From contig URDM01000065.1 in NCBI GenBank assembly GCA_900546575.1, positions 1 to 16,616 on the forward strand: 16,616 nt of DNA, read 5' to 3'. Within the stretch, counting starts at the first letter, position 1. Every line of letters starts with the position of its first letter. Source of the DNA: an uncultured Prevotella sp. GTDB taxonomy: Bacteria > Bacteroidota > Bacteroidia > Bacteroidales > Bacteroidaceae. The translations under genes were made by a program, and so were the position numbers. Positions 6,952 to 16,037 of this stretch are shown one piece after another. The notes under the pieces were generated by a model that ran no database searches, had not been told where the DNA came from, and saw nothing but the letters and a program-made list of their open reading frames with translations.

Positions 6952-8829
6952 ATGAAAAAGATAAAGAAATATATCCACGTCGTGTTTATCGCACTTGGTG
7001 TTATGGTCAACTGTGCGTGTGAGGATTTGGCTTTTGGCAACAAGTTTTTGCAGAAACCGCCAAGCTCTGACGTAACAATCGATACCGTATTCTCTACAGC
7101 CGAATACGCTCGCCGCGTACTATGGTATAGCTATCAGTATTTGCCGTATGGACTTGAGGTGTCTAATCACTCTACAACTCTGTATCTTGGCAATCTTGAG
7201 GGACTTACCGACCTCAATAACGACAACATCGGATACTCAGGTGTGCAGAAGGTTTACTATGATGGCAAGTACACCGCCAAGACCGAGAACACACGTACCA
7301 ACTTCCAGCAGCAGACCAAGATTCGCTTCAACGAAGCTGATACCCACATGTGGTCGGCCATCCGCCACGCTTGGTTGCTCGTAGCCAACATCGATCGTGT
7401 GCCCGACATGAGTGCAGACGAGAAGGCACGCTTGAAGGCCGAGGCTAAGATGATGGTGGCAGTATATTATGCCCACATGATTCGTCATTATGGTGCAGTG
7501 CCCATTGTCGACCATGCTTTCGATGCTTCCGACGAGATGCCTGGTCGCGCCACACTTCAGGAGACTGTTGACTTCACCATTCATCTGCTCGACGAGGCTA
7601 TTGCAGAGCCTAACTTCCCGTGGACACTTCCTGCCGACGAGAAGTCGCAGATGGACGGTCGCTTGTGCAAGGCTGGAGCTTATGCGCTGAAGACACGCTT
7701 GTTGCTCTTTGTAGCCAGTCCGCTCTTCAACAGTGACAAACCGTATGCCGAGGGCGAAGCAGCTGAGAAGAAGATGGTATGGTTTGGCAATTATGACAAG
7801 AATCGTTGGAAACAGGCTATGGATGCCGGCAAGGCGTTCTTCGATGCTCTCAAGACCAATGGCTATTACCACTTGGTGCAGAAGGAAGAGGTGACACCGT
7901 CTGACTATCGTTACGCTTTCCGTGCGGCATACTTCGATCGTGGCACCACCGAGACACTCATCTCTGTACGTCGCGACATCTTCACAATCAATATGTCTAC
8001 TCCTGAAGGTCAGGCCATGCGTTGGGGTGGTTATTGCCCGACCAAGGAATACTTCGACATGTTCCCGATGGCAAATGGCGAGGATTTCGACTGGAACAAT
8101 CCCGAGATGGCAAAGAATCCGTTCATCAACCGTGACCCGCGTCTCACTGAGACTTTCGTGCTCGATGGTGACATCTTTGTAGGACGTAAGGCCAATGTGA
8201 CAGAGAAGATGCCGGCAGCAACAGCTAAGAAGCTTGGAGTAAATGCAGCCGATTATCCTGCTGGTAGCGACTTCGGCAAGGGCAATATGCATGCTCTCAG
8301 TATGTTCTCGGGTATGGGATGCCGCAAGTGGGGACTCGACCGCAATACCGAGCTCAAGAATCACCCGATACAGTGGCCTCACATCCGTCTTGCTGAGGTT
8401 TACCTCAACTACGCCGAGGCTATCAACGAGTATAATGGTGGTCCTAACGATGAAGCCTACAACTGTATTGACGCTGTACGCGAGCGTGTAGGACTCGGCA
8501 AACTGAAGCGTGGCATGTCGCAGAGCGAATTCCGTGCAGCCCTGCTTCGCGAGCGTGCCTGCGAATTTGGATATGAAGAAGTGCGCTTCTTCGACCTTAT
8601 TCGTTGGAAGATGGAAGAAAAGTTTACCACACCGGTACACGGCATGCATATCTACAAGAACAAGAAGGACGGCACATACAAGTGCGTACCGTTCAGCCTC
8701 GCCACAACCAATCGCAAGCGCGCATGGTGGAATCCCGGTGGATTCTCACCGATATGGTATCTCAGTGCGTTCCCGAAGAATGAGGTGCAGAAGGGGTACG
8801 GACTCGTGCAGAACCCGGGTTGGGAGTAA
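6952..8829 (+). CDS. SusD/RagB-family glycan-binding lipoprotein (first of two)
   Basis: The 625-residue product is the surface lid of SusC1, capturing glycan and closing over the barrel. The N-terminus is a lipoprotein signal (KKIKKYIHVVFIALGVMVNC) with two possible lipidated cysteines, C21 and C23; C23 is followed by acidic residues (ED), as is common for surface-exported lipoproteins in this phylum. SusD hallmarks: FLQKPPSSDV near the N-terminus, TPR-like helices, NPFINRDPRL near residue 390, HIRLAEVYLNYAEAINEY, RERACEFGYEEVRFFDLIRW and the C-terminal LVQNPGW. It is longer than average for the family (about 500-600) but intact. It follows susC1 by 13 bp and precedes susC2 by 45 bp. Confidence 0.95.
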   Translation: MKKIKKYIHVVFIALGVMVNCACEDLAFGNKFLQKPPSSDVTIDTVFSTAEYARRVLWYSYQYLPYGLEVSNHSTTLYLGNLEGLTDLNNDNIGYSGVQKVYYDGKYTAKTENTRTNFQQQTKIRFNEADTHMWSAIRHAWLLVANIDRVPDMSADEKARLKAEAKMMVAVYYAHMIRHYGAVPIVDHAFDASDEMPGRATLQETVDFTIHLLDEAIAEPNFPWTLPADEKSQMDGRLCKAGAYALKTRLLLFVASPLFNSDKPYAEGEAAEKKMVWFGNYDKNRWKQAMDAGKAFFDALKTNGYYHLVQKEEVTPSDYRYAFRAAYFDRGTTETLISVRRDIFTINMSTPEGQAMRWGGYCPTKEYFDMFPMANGEDFDWNNPEMAKNPFINRDPRLTETFVLDGDIFVGRKANVTEKMPAATAKKLGVNAADYPAGSDFGKGNMHALSMFSGMGCRKWGLDRNTELKNHPIQWPHIRLAEVYLNYAEAINEYNGGPNDEAYNCIDAVRERVGLGKLKRGMSQSEFRAALLRERACEFGYEEVRFFDLIRWKMEEKFTTPVHGMHIYKNKKDGTYKCVPFSLATTNRKRAWWNPGGFSPIWYLSAFPKNEVQKGYGLVQNPGWE

Positions 8830-8847
8830 TCCTTCACCACATATATA

Positions 8848-8863
8848 TTATGTAACGACATAA
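8848..8863 (+). other. Small stem-loop between the two susCD pairs
   Basis: TTATGT (8848-8853) pairs exactly with ACATAA (8858-8863) around the tetraloop AACG, in the 45-bp gap between susD1 and susC2. No T-tract follows, so it is not a standard terminator. It could tune mRNA stability or relative expression of the second pair, or be chance in AT-rich DNA. Confidence 0.3.
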
Positions 8864-8874
8864 CAATATAAATT

Positions 8875-11655
8875 ATGAAAGATAAAAAACTATATATCCT
8901 TTTGGCCGCAGCGTTGTATACAGCCAACGTCATGGCTCAAAAAGACACACTGTCGACGGCCAAGCAGACCTTTGACCTCGGCAAAGGCGTAATCTGCGAC
9001 CTGCGCGAGATGACAGGAGCCGTGTCGACAGCCACAGCCGACGATCTGTCGCACCGCAACAGCATAAAGGCATCCAACCAGCTGTATGGCATGCTGCTCG
9101 GTCTCACCGCTTTGCAGAACAAGGGTACGGCATGGGAAAGCGCTGCAACATTCTACGTTCGTGGACTCGGAACACTCAGTGAGCGTGCTCCGCTCGTTAT
9201 CGTTGATGGCATAGAGCGTTCCATTGACGAACTCAGTTCTGAGGAAATTGAGTCGGTAAGCGTTCTCAAGGACGCAGCAGCCACAGCCATTTATGGTGTG
9301 CGTGGCGGCAATGGTGTAATCCTTGTGCGCACCAAGCGTGGTTCAAGTGGAACTCCGCAGATTAATGTTTCGTATGAGTTCAGCATGGGTAAGCCGATTC
9401 GTTTGCCCAAGATGGTCGACGGCTACACATACGCCCAGGCCCTCAACGAGGCTATGCACAACGACGGACTCGCTCCGTTCTATTCGCAGAAGGAGCTTGA
9501 CGCATTCCGCGGCAATACCAATCCCGACTTCTATCCCAATGTCGACTGGGTCAACGAGACACTGCGCAACAATAGCTATGGCGACAACATCAGCGTCTCG
9601 GCACGTGGAGGCGGTAAGTATGTACGCTACTACACCATGCTCAACTTCCTCGACAACCGAGGCATATTGAAGCATACCAACGACAACGACGGCTACTCAA
9701 CACAGCTCAAGTATTCGCGCCTGAATATACGCACCAATCTTGACATCGACCTCACGCCGACCACGCTCGTGCAGCTCAACCTCATGGCCAACTTCTCTGA
9801 GCACAACCGTCCCAACGCCAGCACAGCAAACATCTTCAATGCTATATACGATGTGCCGGCAGCAGCCTTGCCTATATACTCAAAGAGCGGCGGTTATGGT
9901 GCCACAAACACCTATAAGAACAATCCCGTATCTCTTATTGCAGGAACAGGTTATTCGCGTTCTCAGACTCGCGCCATGTATGCTGATATGCACTTGCGTC
10001 AGAATCTCTCTGCCGTTTTGCCTGGATTGTCAGCCGGGTTCCGTATCGGTCTTGACAATACAGCTTCTTATTGGGACGGCAATTCAAAGAAGCCGTTGCT
10101 CAAGTCGAACACTATCGACCTTGAAACCGGCAAGGAGACATTCTCTGTATTGCAGAACGAGTCGTCGCTCAGCTTCTCAAAGAGCGTAGGTTCGGTCATA
10201 ACATTCTTCAAGGGTGAAGCTTACGCCGACTACACCCGCCAGTGGGACAAGCACAATCTGCGTGCAAGCCTTCTCTACTCTATGGACAAGAAGTCGACCA
10301 AGGACCAGAACACCGGTCGTGCATTCATGGACATCGTAGGTTCGGCACACTACTCGTATGCAGGCAAGTATCTCGCCGACTTCTCGTTGAGCGGTTCGGC
10401 TTCGAGTCTGCTCAAGCCCGGCAATCGTTGGGGCGTGTTCCCGTCGGTAGGAGCCGGTTGGGTGCTCTCTGAGGAGAACTTCATGAAAGCCCCGTGGCTC
10501 AACCTCTTCAAGGTGCGTGCATCATACGGTATCACCGGTCGTGCCGACTACGCCGTAAATCTCTACAAGGACCTCTGGGGTACAGGCAATGCCTTCTTCT
10601 TCCGCAACGGCACTAACGCTCCGGCATCGTCTGCAGGTATGAAGTATACACAGCTCGGCATTGGCGACCTTACCTACGAGAAGTCGCACAAGTTTAATGT
10701 AGGTGTCGACTTCAAGGCATTCAACAAGCTCGGCATCACCCTCGATGCATTCTACGACCATCGCACCGATATTCTCGTAGGTGGAACAGGTGCAGTGTCA
10801 GGAGTATTCGGTATGTCAGTTCCGCAGATAAATAATGGTGTTATTGACAACCGTGGCTTTGAGGCAGCCCTTTCATGGGACGATAACATCGGTGATTTGA
10901 ACTATCACATCGGCGGCCAGTTCTCGTTTGCCCGCAACAAAATTGTCAATCAGAACGAGCAATATCGTCCTTACGACTATCTGAAGCGCACCGGTCGCGA
11001 GATGGGCATCAATTGGGGCTACGAGGTAATCGGCATTTACAAGTCGCAGGAAGATATTGACAACCGCAACGTTAAGCAGCTGCTCAGCGAGGTGACCCCC
11101 GGCGACCTTATGTTCAAGGATCAGAACGGCGACGGTGTTATCGACTCTTACGACCAGATACCTCTCGGCTATAGCTCGCTGTGTCCGGAGATATACTACT
11201 CGTTCGACCTCGGTGCCGAGTGGAAGGGTATAGGCTTCTACGCACAGTTCCAGGGAGTAGGCAACTACAGCAAGGTGCTCAACACAGCCAGCATCTATCG
11301 TCCTATCGTAGGTAACTGCAACATTTCGCAGTACTATTGGGAGAATCGCTGGAGCGAGAGCAACCCTAACGGAACACTGCCCCGTCTCACCTACACAGGT
11401 TCAGACAACAACTATACGACCAACTCGATGTGGGTAGTTGACGGCTCGTTCCTTAAGTGTCGCACAATGGAGTTGTACTACAAGTTGCCCGAGAAGATGC
11501 TCAAGCGCAGCAAGTTCCTCGGCGGTGTGAAGCTCTTCGCACGTGCCAACGACCTCTTCTGCATCGACAGCATCGACCTGCGCGACCCTGAGGCCATCGG
11601 TGTTGGCTATCCTACAATGACCACATATACCTTCGGCTTTAACTTATCATTCTAA
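8875..11655 (+). CDS. SusC/RagA-family TonB-dependent transporter (second), lacking the N-terminal regulatory-like domain
   Basis: The 926-residue product is a second outer-membrane glycan transporter. A signal peptide covers about residues 1-21 (LLAAALYTANVMA/Q). Unlike SusC1 it has no carboxypeptidase-regulatory-like domain: only ~40 residues separate the signal peptide from the plug. Plug motifs are clear (FYVRGLGT, LVIVDGIERS, VLKDAAATAIYGVRGGNGV), followed by a complete barrel. A calcium-loop-like motif, DQNGDGVIDSYD, is at 749-760. The C-terminus is TYTFGFNLSF, aromatic as expected for barrel assembly. It pairs with susD2, 17 bp downstream. Codon use is richer in CTC/CTG and C-ending codons than the 5' half of susC1. 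Confidence 0.94.
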   Translation: MKDKKLYILLAAALYTANVMAQKDTLSTAKQTFDLGKGVICDLREMTGAVSTATADDLSHRNSIKASNQLYGMLLGLTALQNKGTAWESAATFYVRGLGTLSERAPLVIVDGIERSIDELSSEEIESVSVLKDAAATAIYGVRGGNGVILVRTKRGSSGTPQINVSYEFSMGKPIRLPKMVDGYTYAQALNEAMHNDGLAPFYSQKELDAFRGNTNPDFYPNVDWVNETLRNNSYGDNISVSARGGGKYVRYYTMLNFLDNRGILKHTNDNDGYSTQLKYSRLNIRTNLDIDLTPTTLVQLNLMANFSEHNRPNASTANIFNAIYDVPAAALPIYSKSGGYGATNTYKNNPVSLIAGTGYSRSQTRAMYADMHLRQNLSAVLPGLSAGFRIGLDNTASYWDGNSKKPLLKSNTIDLETGKETFSVLQNESSLSFSKSVGSVITFFKGEAYADYTRQWDKHNLRASLLYSMDKKSTKDQNTGRAFMDIVGSAHYSYAGKYLADFSLSGSASSLLKPGNRWGVFPSVGAGWVLSEENFMKAPWLNLFKVRASYGITGRADYAVNLYKDLWGTGNAFFFRNGTNAPASSAGMKYTQLGIGDLTYEKSHKFNVGVDFKAFNKLGITLDAFYDHRTDILVGGTGAVSGVFGMSVPQINNGVIDNRGFEAALSWDDNIGDLNYHIGGQFSFARNKIVNQNEQYRPYDYLKRTGREMGINWGYEVIGIYKSQEDIDNRNVKQLLSEVTPGDLMFKDQNGDGVIDSYDQIPLGYSSLCPEIYYSFDLGAEWKGIGFYAQFQGVGNYSKVLNTASIYRPIVGNCNISQYYWENRWSESNPNGTLPRLTYTGSDNNYTTNSMWVVDGSFLKCRTMELYYKLPEKMLKRSKFLGGVKLFARANDLFCIDSIDLRDPEAIGVGYPTMTTYTFGFNLSF

Positions 11656-11672
11656 CAATAATTACGACAAAT

Positions 11673-13343
11673 ATGAAATTCAACAAAATAGCCATATTGC
11701 TCCTCTCGGCAAGTCTGCTCACCACGACGTCGTGCGACTTTATGGATTGCGACGAGTCAGACAATTACACCCTTCAGGAGATTCAGGGCAGCTACAACCG
11801 TGTAAAGCAGTTTGTCACCAGCATCTACGGTTATCTGCCGTCCGACTTCTGCAACACGCATGGTGCTATGCTCGACGCAGCCACCGACGACGCTATACAT
11901 GTATACGAGTCGTCAGCCATACAGCGTATTGTCAACGGCACATGGTCGGCTAACTATACCGTCGACGACAAGTTTGCATACTATTACAATGCCATTCACG
12001 ATGCCAACTACTATCTGACAACTCTCTCCGGACTCACTTTCGACACTTGGGAGAATGGCGACGACTATCAGGACTGGATGCAGAACTACGACAACTACCA
12101 GTATCAGGTACGTTTCCTACGTGCCTACTTCTACTTCGAGCTTGTACGCCGCTATCAGAATGTGCCGCTCATCACCAAACCTCTCTCTCAGACTGAGGCT
12201 AATCAGATAGAACCGTCATCGGCACAGGAAGTTCTGAAGTTCATCATCAATGAGTGTACCGAGATAGCCCCCAAACTGCCAATCAAGAGTACCTCAATAG
12301 CACAGGCCGAGAACGGACGTGCCACACGTGCCATGGCAATGGCATTGAAATCGCGCGCTGCACTCTACGCTGCCAGTCCGCTCTACAACACCAATGGCGA
12401 CAATGCTAAGTGGACTGAGGCTGCCAAGGCTTCGCACGACATTATAGCAAGCGCAGGCGAATTGGGATTGGGTCTCGATACATACGCCAACCTCTTCAAA
12501 TCAAAGAACTATAACAGCAAGGAGGTAATACTTTGTCGTCCCACCGGCACAAGCAAGACCTTCGAGCAGGCCAACTATCCGATGGGCGTGACAGGCGGCA
12601 ATACCACCACATGTCCTACCGAGAACTTGGCAAGTGCCTTTGAGATGAAAGACGGTCGTGCTTTCGACTGGAACGACCCCACAATGAAGGCAAATCCCTA
12701 CAAAGACCGCGACCCGCGCTTTTATCTCACCATCGTTCACAACGGTATGCTGTGGCCTGCCAAGAAGGCGGTAGACATCAGTGAGGGCGGTGCCAACGGT
12801 CTGCCTCTCACCAATGCCACTACAACCGGCTACTATCTGCGCAAGTATGTCGACAACAGCATTTCGTTTGAGGCAGGTAGCACCACTGCTGCCACCCATC
12901 ACAACTGGATACTGTTCCGCTATGCTGAGGTGCTGCTCAACTATGCTGAGGCAATGATTCACGTCAATGGCAACTGCGACTTCAAGGATGCTACCTACAC
13001 AATGAGTGCCCGTGAGGCTCTCAATGCTGTGCGTAAGCGTGCCGGAATGCCCGAGGTGGCAGCATGCTCGCAGGATGAGTTTCTTACGAGGGTGAAGCAC
13101 GAGCGTCGTGTTGAGATGGCGTTCGAGGGCCAGCGCTTCTGGGATTTGCGTCGTTGGAAGAATCTCGACGAGACCAAGAACATTTATGCCGTACGTATCA
13201 CCCATCACAACGGAGTGCTCAGCTACGAGAAGACACTGCTCAGTGAGCGTTCTGTCAGCGACAAACTCTACTTCTATCCGATTGCCAATGTCGAACTGTT
13301 CAAGAACAAGAAACTTGTGCAGAATTCAGGTTGGGATAAATAA
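11673..13343 (+). CDS. SusD/RagB-family glycan-binding lipoprotein (second)
   Basis: The 556-residue product is the surface glycan-binding partner of SusC2. The lipoprotein signal MKFNKIAILLLSASLLTTTS is followed by lipidated C21 and an acid-containing DFMDCDESD stretch. Family motifs: VRFLRAYFYFELVRRYQNVP, ALKSRAALYAASPLYN, YKDRDPRFYLTIV near residue 340, WILFRYAEVLLNYAEAM, KHERRVEMAFEGQRFWDLRRW and LVQNSGW at the end. It is intact and of normal family length. It is the last gene of the plus-strand operon and ends two bases before a strong terminator stem. No SusE/F-like binding protein or glycoside hydrolase follows. Confidence 0.95.
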   Translation: MKFNKIAILLLSASLLTTTSCDFMDCDESDNYTLQEIQGSYNRVKQFVTSIYGYLPSDFCNTHGAMLDAATDDAIHVYESSAIQRIVNGTWSANYTVDDKFAYYYNAIHDANYYLTTLSGLTFDTWENGDDYQDWMQNYDNYQYQVRFLRAYFYFELVRRYQNVPLITKPLSQTEANQIEPSSAQEVLKFIINECTEIAPKLPIKSTSIAQAENGRATRAMAMALKSRAALYAASPLYNTNGDNAKWTEAAKASHDIIASAGELGLGLDTYANLFKSKNYNSKEVILCRPTGTSKTFEQANYPMGVTGGNTTTCPTENLASAFEMKDGRAFDWNDPTMKANPYKDRDPRFYLTIVHNGMLWPAKKAVDISEGGANGLPLTNATTTGYYLRKYVDNSISFEAGSTTAATHHNWILFRYAEVLLNYAEAMIHVNGNCDFKDATYTMSAREALNAVRKRAGMPEVAACSQDEFLTRVKHERRVEMAFEGQRFWDLRRWKNLDETKNIYAVRITHHNGVLSYEKTLLSERSVSDKLYFYPIANVELFKNKKLVQNSGWDK

Positions 13344-13344
13344 T

Positions 13345-13389
13345 AAAAACTCGTTGTATGTCCTTATAGGATGTACAACGAGTTTTTTT
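13345..13389. terminator. Strong bidirectional terminator between susD2 and the lyase
   Basis: AAAAACTCGTTGTA (13345-13358) pairs perfectly with TACAACGAGTTTTT (13374-13387), and the inner TGTCC/GGATG pairs add five more (two G:T), giving a ~19-bp stem with loop TTATA. T's flank the right side and A's the left, so each strand reads as stem plus T-tract. It lies between two convergent genes and can end both transcripts. Confidence 0.9.
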
Positions 13390-13404
13390 CCTGACTTCGG
13401 TTCT

Positions 13405-15327
13405 TTACTTCTTGGTTATATAATACTTGTATATGCCGCTTTTCGCTGTGGTCTTGGCCTTTAGCGAGAGGCGGTATATTTTATCGCCCCATACGTCAGA
13501 GAGGCGCTTGTCGGTAAGCTCGATGGTTTCTATCGACGGCTCAAAGGTGTTGGCATCGTAGCTGAGCTGGGCCTTAACGCCATTTACGCTGATGTTTACC
13601 ACGCCCTTCTTGCTTATGTCGATGTCGCCCCATGTCAGGAAATTGACGATGTTGGCAGCCTTTGCCTGGCTCAGCTTGAAGTTGTCGCTTACCGTCAGTT
13701 TGCCCTTTTTGAGCTGATATGAACGCACCCAACTGTCTACACAAGCCTCCTTAGGATAAGCGCTGGCAAGCTCCACGCTGAAGCTCATAGAGCGGCGGTC
13801 AGCGCGTGCGTTAGTTGCCTTATACTTCTTGCCATATTTCTCTGGCACACCATTAATCATCGGAATGTTGTGGTAGTTGCCCTGCATTGTCCAGATGCTG
13901 TAACGCTCCGACGAGAATGTCTGGCGTGTATACGTGCCCACACCGGCATCTATCATGATAGGCGTATTGTCGTAGTAGAGCACAAACGAGCCAATATCGT
14001 TGTGGTTATGACTCTCGTCGTTGTATCCGCCCTTACCTGCAAAGAAGGCTTCGGCATTGCGCATATAGCAGAACTCAGTCTGAGGATACCATGTGAAGGC
14101 GTCTGCCTTATATCCGCCTTTAGCCTGGCTCATCTCCTTAAGTACCTTCAATGCCTCAATCTGCTTGTAGGTGTCGAGCCATACCGAAGGCACCGACTCA
14201 GGCTTCTCCTTGAAGCAGTCTACAGCCATGTCCATCATTTCACGGCTGCCTAATGCCTTACCACATCGGTACACCAAAGCCATATAATTGCTTACGTGTG
14301 CCGAAGCGTCGGCAAAGTTCACGGCATAGCCATTGCCTATGTACGACTTGGCAACAAACTCGCCCATATCCTTAACGAGCTTGTTGTTGAAGAGCGACAC
14401 CTTGCCACCAGTTATCATCTGCAACTCTGATAGATAGTCGAACAACTTGCCAAAGGCGTGTCCCCAATATGTGGCACCCTCCTCGCAAGCTCCGTCAGCC
14501 TTTACGTAGTTGAGATAGCGGTCTACCGAAATCATCGACTTGTATACAGCCTTGGCCAACTTGTCGCGGTCGTTCTCCAGTAGCATGTAGCACAGCAGGG
14601 CGTTGGCATTGCACCACGGATTCCAGTTGTTTACGAAAACTGTAGGACTTTCCTTCCATGCCATCCACCAGAAGTCGGTACGGTTGATGAACGGGTCGAG
14701 TTCGCGTTTCTGTAGTTCGTGACGCAAGCGCATAGAGATGATTGGGTCTATCTTGTCGAGCTGGTCGTGTAAGAAGTAGTATGTCCACGACAGCATCTGT
14801 GCCAGTCCACCCTGCTTCAGTTCGAGCACGTCGGTGCGATAGTCGGGTATTGCGCGTCCCGACTTCTGGAAGCGCACGAGGTGTGCCGATTCAGCCCATG
14901 TGGTCTGCTCGCAGAAGTAGAACACGCCATCCATAATGTCTGTTAGGAATCGTCCCTTACCCTCAGCAAGCTCAGCCATGAGCAATTTGCCGAATGCTGT
15001 AGAGTTGCGATTGTTGGGTTTCTCCATAATGTCGCGGCTGCCCGACTTCTCAAACTCCAGATATTGGCTTGCCTTAACCACCTCCCACTTGTAGTCGAGA
15101 CATTTCTCGCCTGTCTTTATAATGTTGTCGCGATAGTCGCCAAGCAGATTGTCCCAACCATTGCGGTCAGAGTAGGCAGGGTAGGGCACCCACTTCTGGT
15201 TCATCACAAGACTGGCTTTAACCTCAGCCTCTGTCGCAGAGCGTTGCAGCAAGTCGCGCTTCTCGTAGGCATTTGCGCCCATCAGCGAGGCGGCAAATAC
15301 AGCTAATATTAAAATGACTTTTTTCAT
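13405..15327 (-). CDS. Secreted heparinase II/III-type polysaccharide lyase
   Basis: The 640-residue product probably cleaves a uronic-acid-containing polysaccharide by beta-elimination. A signal peptide (about 1-20, VFAASLMGANA/Y) has a signal peptidase I site and no lipobox, so the enzyme is likely periplasmic. Residues ~30-400 look like an alpha/alpha-toroid (FWWMAWKE, VNNWNPWCNANALL, ADGACEEGATYWGHAFGKLFDYL). Residues ~415-640 form a beta-rich heparinase II/III-like domain with NDESHNHNDIGSF and MQGNYHNIP. By analogy with toroid lyases, candidate catalytic residues are N236 or N240, Y287, H440 or H442 and H486; this assignment is inference. The exact PL family and substrate are unresolved: heparin/heparan, hyaluronan/chondroitin or another uronate polymer are all possible. 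It follows a susD remnant by 40 bp on the same strand and is itself intact. Confidence 0.85.
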   Translation of the reverse strand: MKKVILILAVFAASLMGANAYEKRDLLQRSATEAEVKASLVMNQKWVPYPAYSDRNGWDNLLGDYRDNIIKTGEKCLDYKWEVVKASQYLEFEKSGSRDIMEKPNNRNSTAFGKLLMAELAEGKGRFLTDIMDGVFYFCEQTTWAESAHLVRFQKSGRAIPDYRTDVLELKQGGLAQMLSWTYYFLHDQLDKIDPIISMRLRHELQKRELDPFINRTDFWWMAWKESPTVFVNNWNPWCNANALLCYMLLENDRDKLAKAVYKSMISVDRYLNYVKADGACEEGATYWGHAFGKLFDYLSELQMITGGKVSLFNNKLVKDMGEFVAKSYIGNGYAVNFADASAHVSNYMALVYRCGKALGSREMMDMAVDCFKEKPESVPSVWLDTYKQIEALKVLKEMSQAKGGYKADAFTWYPQTEFCYMRNAEAFFAGKGGYNDESHNHNDIGSFVLYYDNTPIMIDAGVGTYTRQTFSSERYSIWTMQGNYHNIPMINGVPEKYGKKYKATNARADRRSMSFSVELASAYPKEACVDSWVRSYQLKKGKLTVSDNFKLSQAKAANIVNFLTWGDIDISKKGVVNISVNGVKAQLSYDANTFEPSIETIELTDKRLSDVWGDKIYRLSLKAKTTAKSGIYKYYITKK

Positions 15328-15367
15328 ATTTATAAAAACCGATCATTCGTGTTGTTTCAATCAGTTG

Positions 15368-16012
15368 TTAGTTCTCACCCCAACCTGGGTTCTGGGTGAG
15401 TTCAGGATTCTTCTCGCGTTCGCCCGACGGGATAGGCCAGAGATAGTCGCGGCTTGAAACACCATGAGTGTAGCGTATAGAGCCGGTAATTTCCTTCTTA
15501 GGCTTGCCGTTGAGAGTCTCGAGCAGTCCCCAACGCTTCATGTCGTCGAAGCTCTGTCCCTCAGCTGCAAGTTCTATGGCACGCTCATGGCGCAGACGTG
15601 TGAACACTTCGTCGTGAGTCTTCACGTTGACTGGGCTGTCCTCGCCCTGCCATGTCAGTGCAGGCATTTCTACTGACGGACGCTGGCGAACCTGGTTAAT
15701 GTAATCAATAGCAACAGCATCATTGTTCAATGCCCACTCGCACTCTGCCATCATCAGCAACACGTCGGCGTAGCGTATAAGCGGGAAGTTGATAGGAGTA
15801 TCGGCACGGTTGTTCATTGCACCGTTCATGTAGAAGCGCATAGGCATTCCGTAGTCGGTGCCTACACCGCCCATGTTCTGAATGGCGAAAATCATCTCTT
15901 TGCTCTCGTCACCTCCAGGGAGGAAGAGTCCGGCGTAGTCGTTGTACAGCTCGTAGCCACCGTGCTCGATTACATCCTTAAAGCACCCTTTGGCTTCTGT
16001 ATACTGCTTGTT
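15368..16012 (-). pseudogene. C-terminal remnant of a third SusD-family lipoprotein gene
   Basis: An open frame of 214 codons ends at 15368; its upstream limit is an in-frame stop at 16013-16015. The translation matches the second part of SusD proteins: YTEAKGCFKDVIEHGGYELY, then YAGLF and SKEMIFAIQNMGG, then NFPLIRYADVLLMMAECEWA, RLRHERAIELAAEGQSFDDM and the terminal LTQNPGWGEN. Roughly 250-350 N-terminal residues, including the lipoprotein signal, are missing. Homology begins within a few codons of the upstream stop, next to promoter-like DNA. The first internal ATG is at 15895 and would make a 175-residue protein with no export signal. I regard it as non-functional, the scar of a deletion that also removed its susC. 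It is probably co-transcribed with the lyase. Confidence 0.85.
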
Positions 16013-16037
16013 TTAGGTAAATTATATCTTTCGGTTG

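Noticed and set aside
7237..8649. A 470-codon open frame on the minus strand inside susD1
   Set aside because: It is entirely antisense to a well-supported SusD gene, has no recognisable family motif, and is explained by the codon bias of susD1, which leaves few stops on the opposite strand.
12501..13208. A 235-codon minus-strand open frame inside susD2
   Set aside because: Antisense shadow of a clear SusD gene; its translation is His/Cys/Val-rich without domains and it has no start-region signals.
15064..15306. Short plus-strand open frames opposite the lyase (also 13870-14253 and 14742-14936)
   Set aside because: All lie antisense to the lyase and have compositions typical of reverse-strand shadows; no conserved motif seen.
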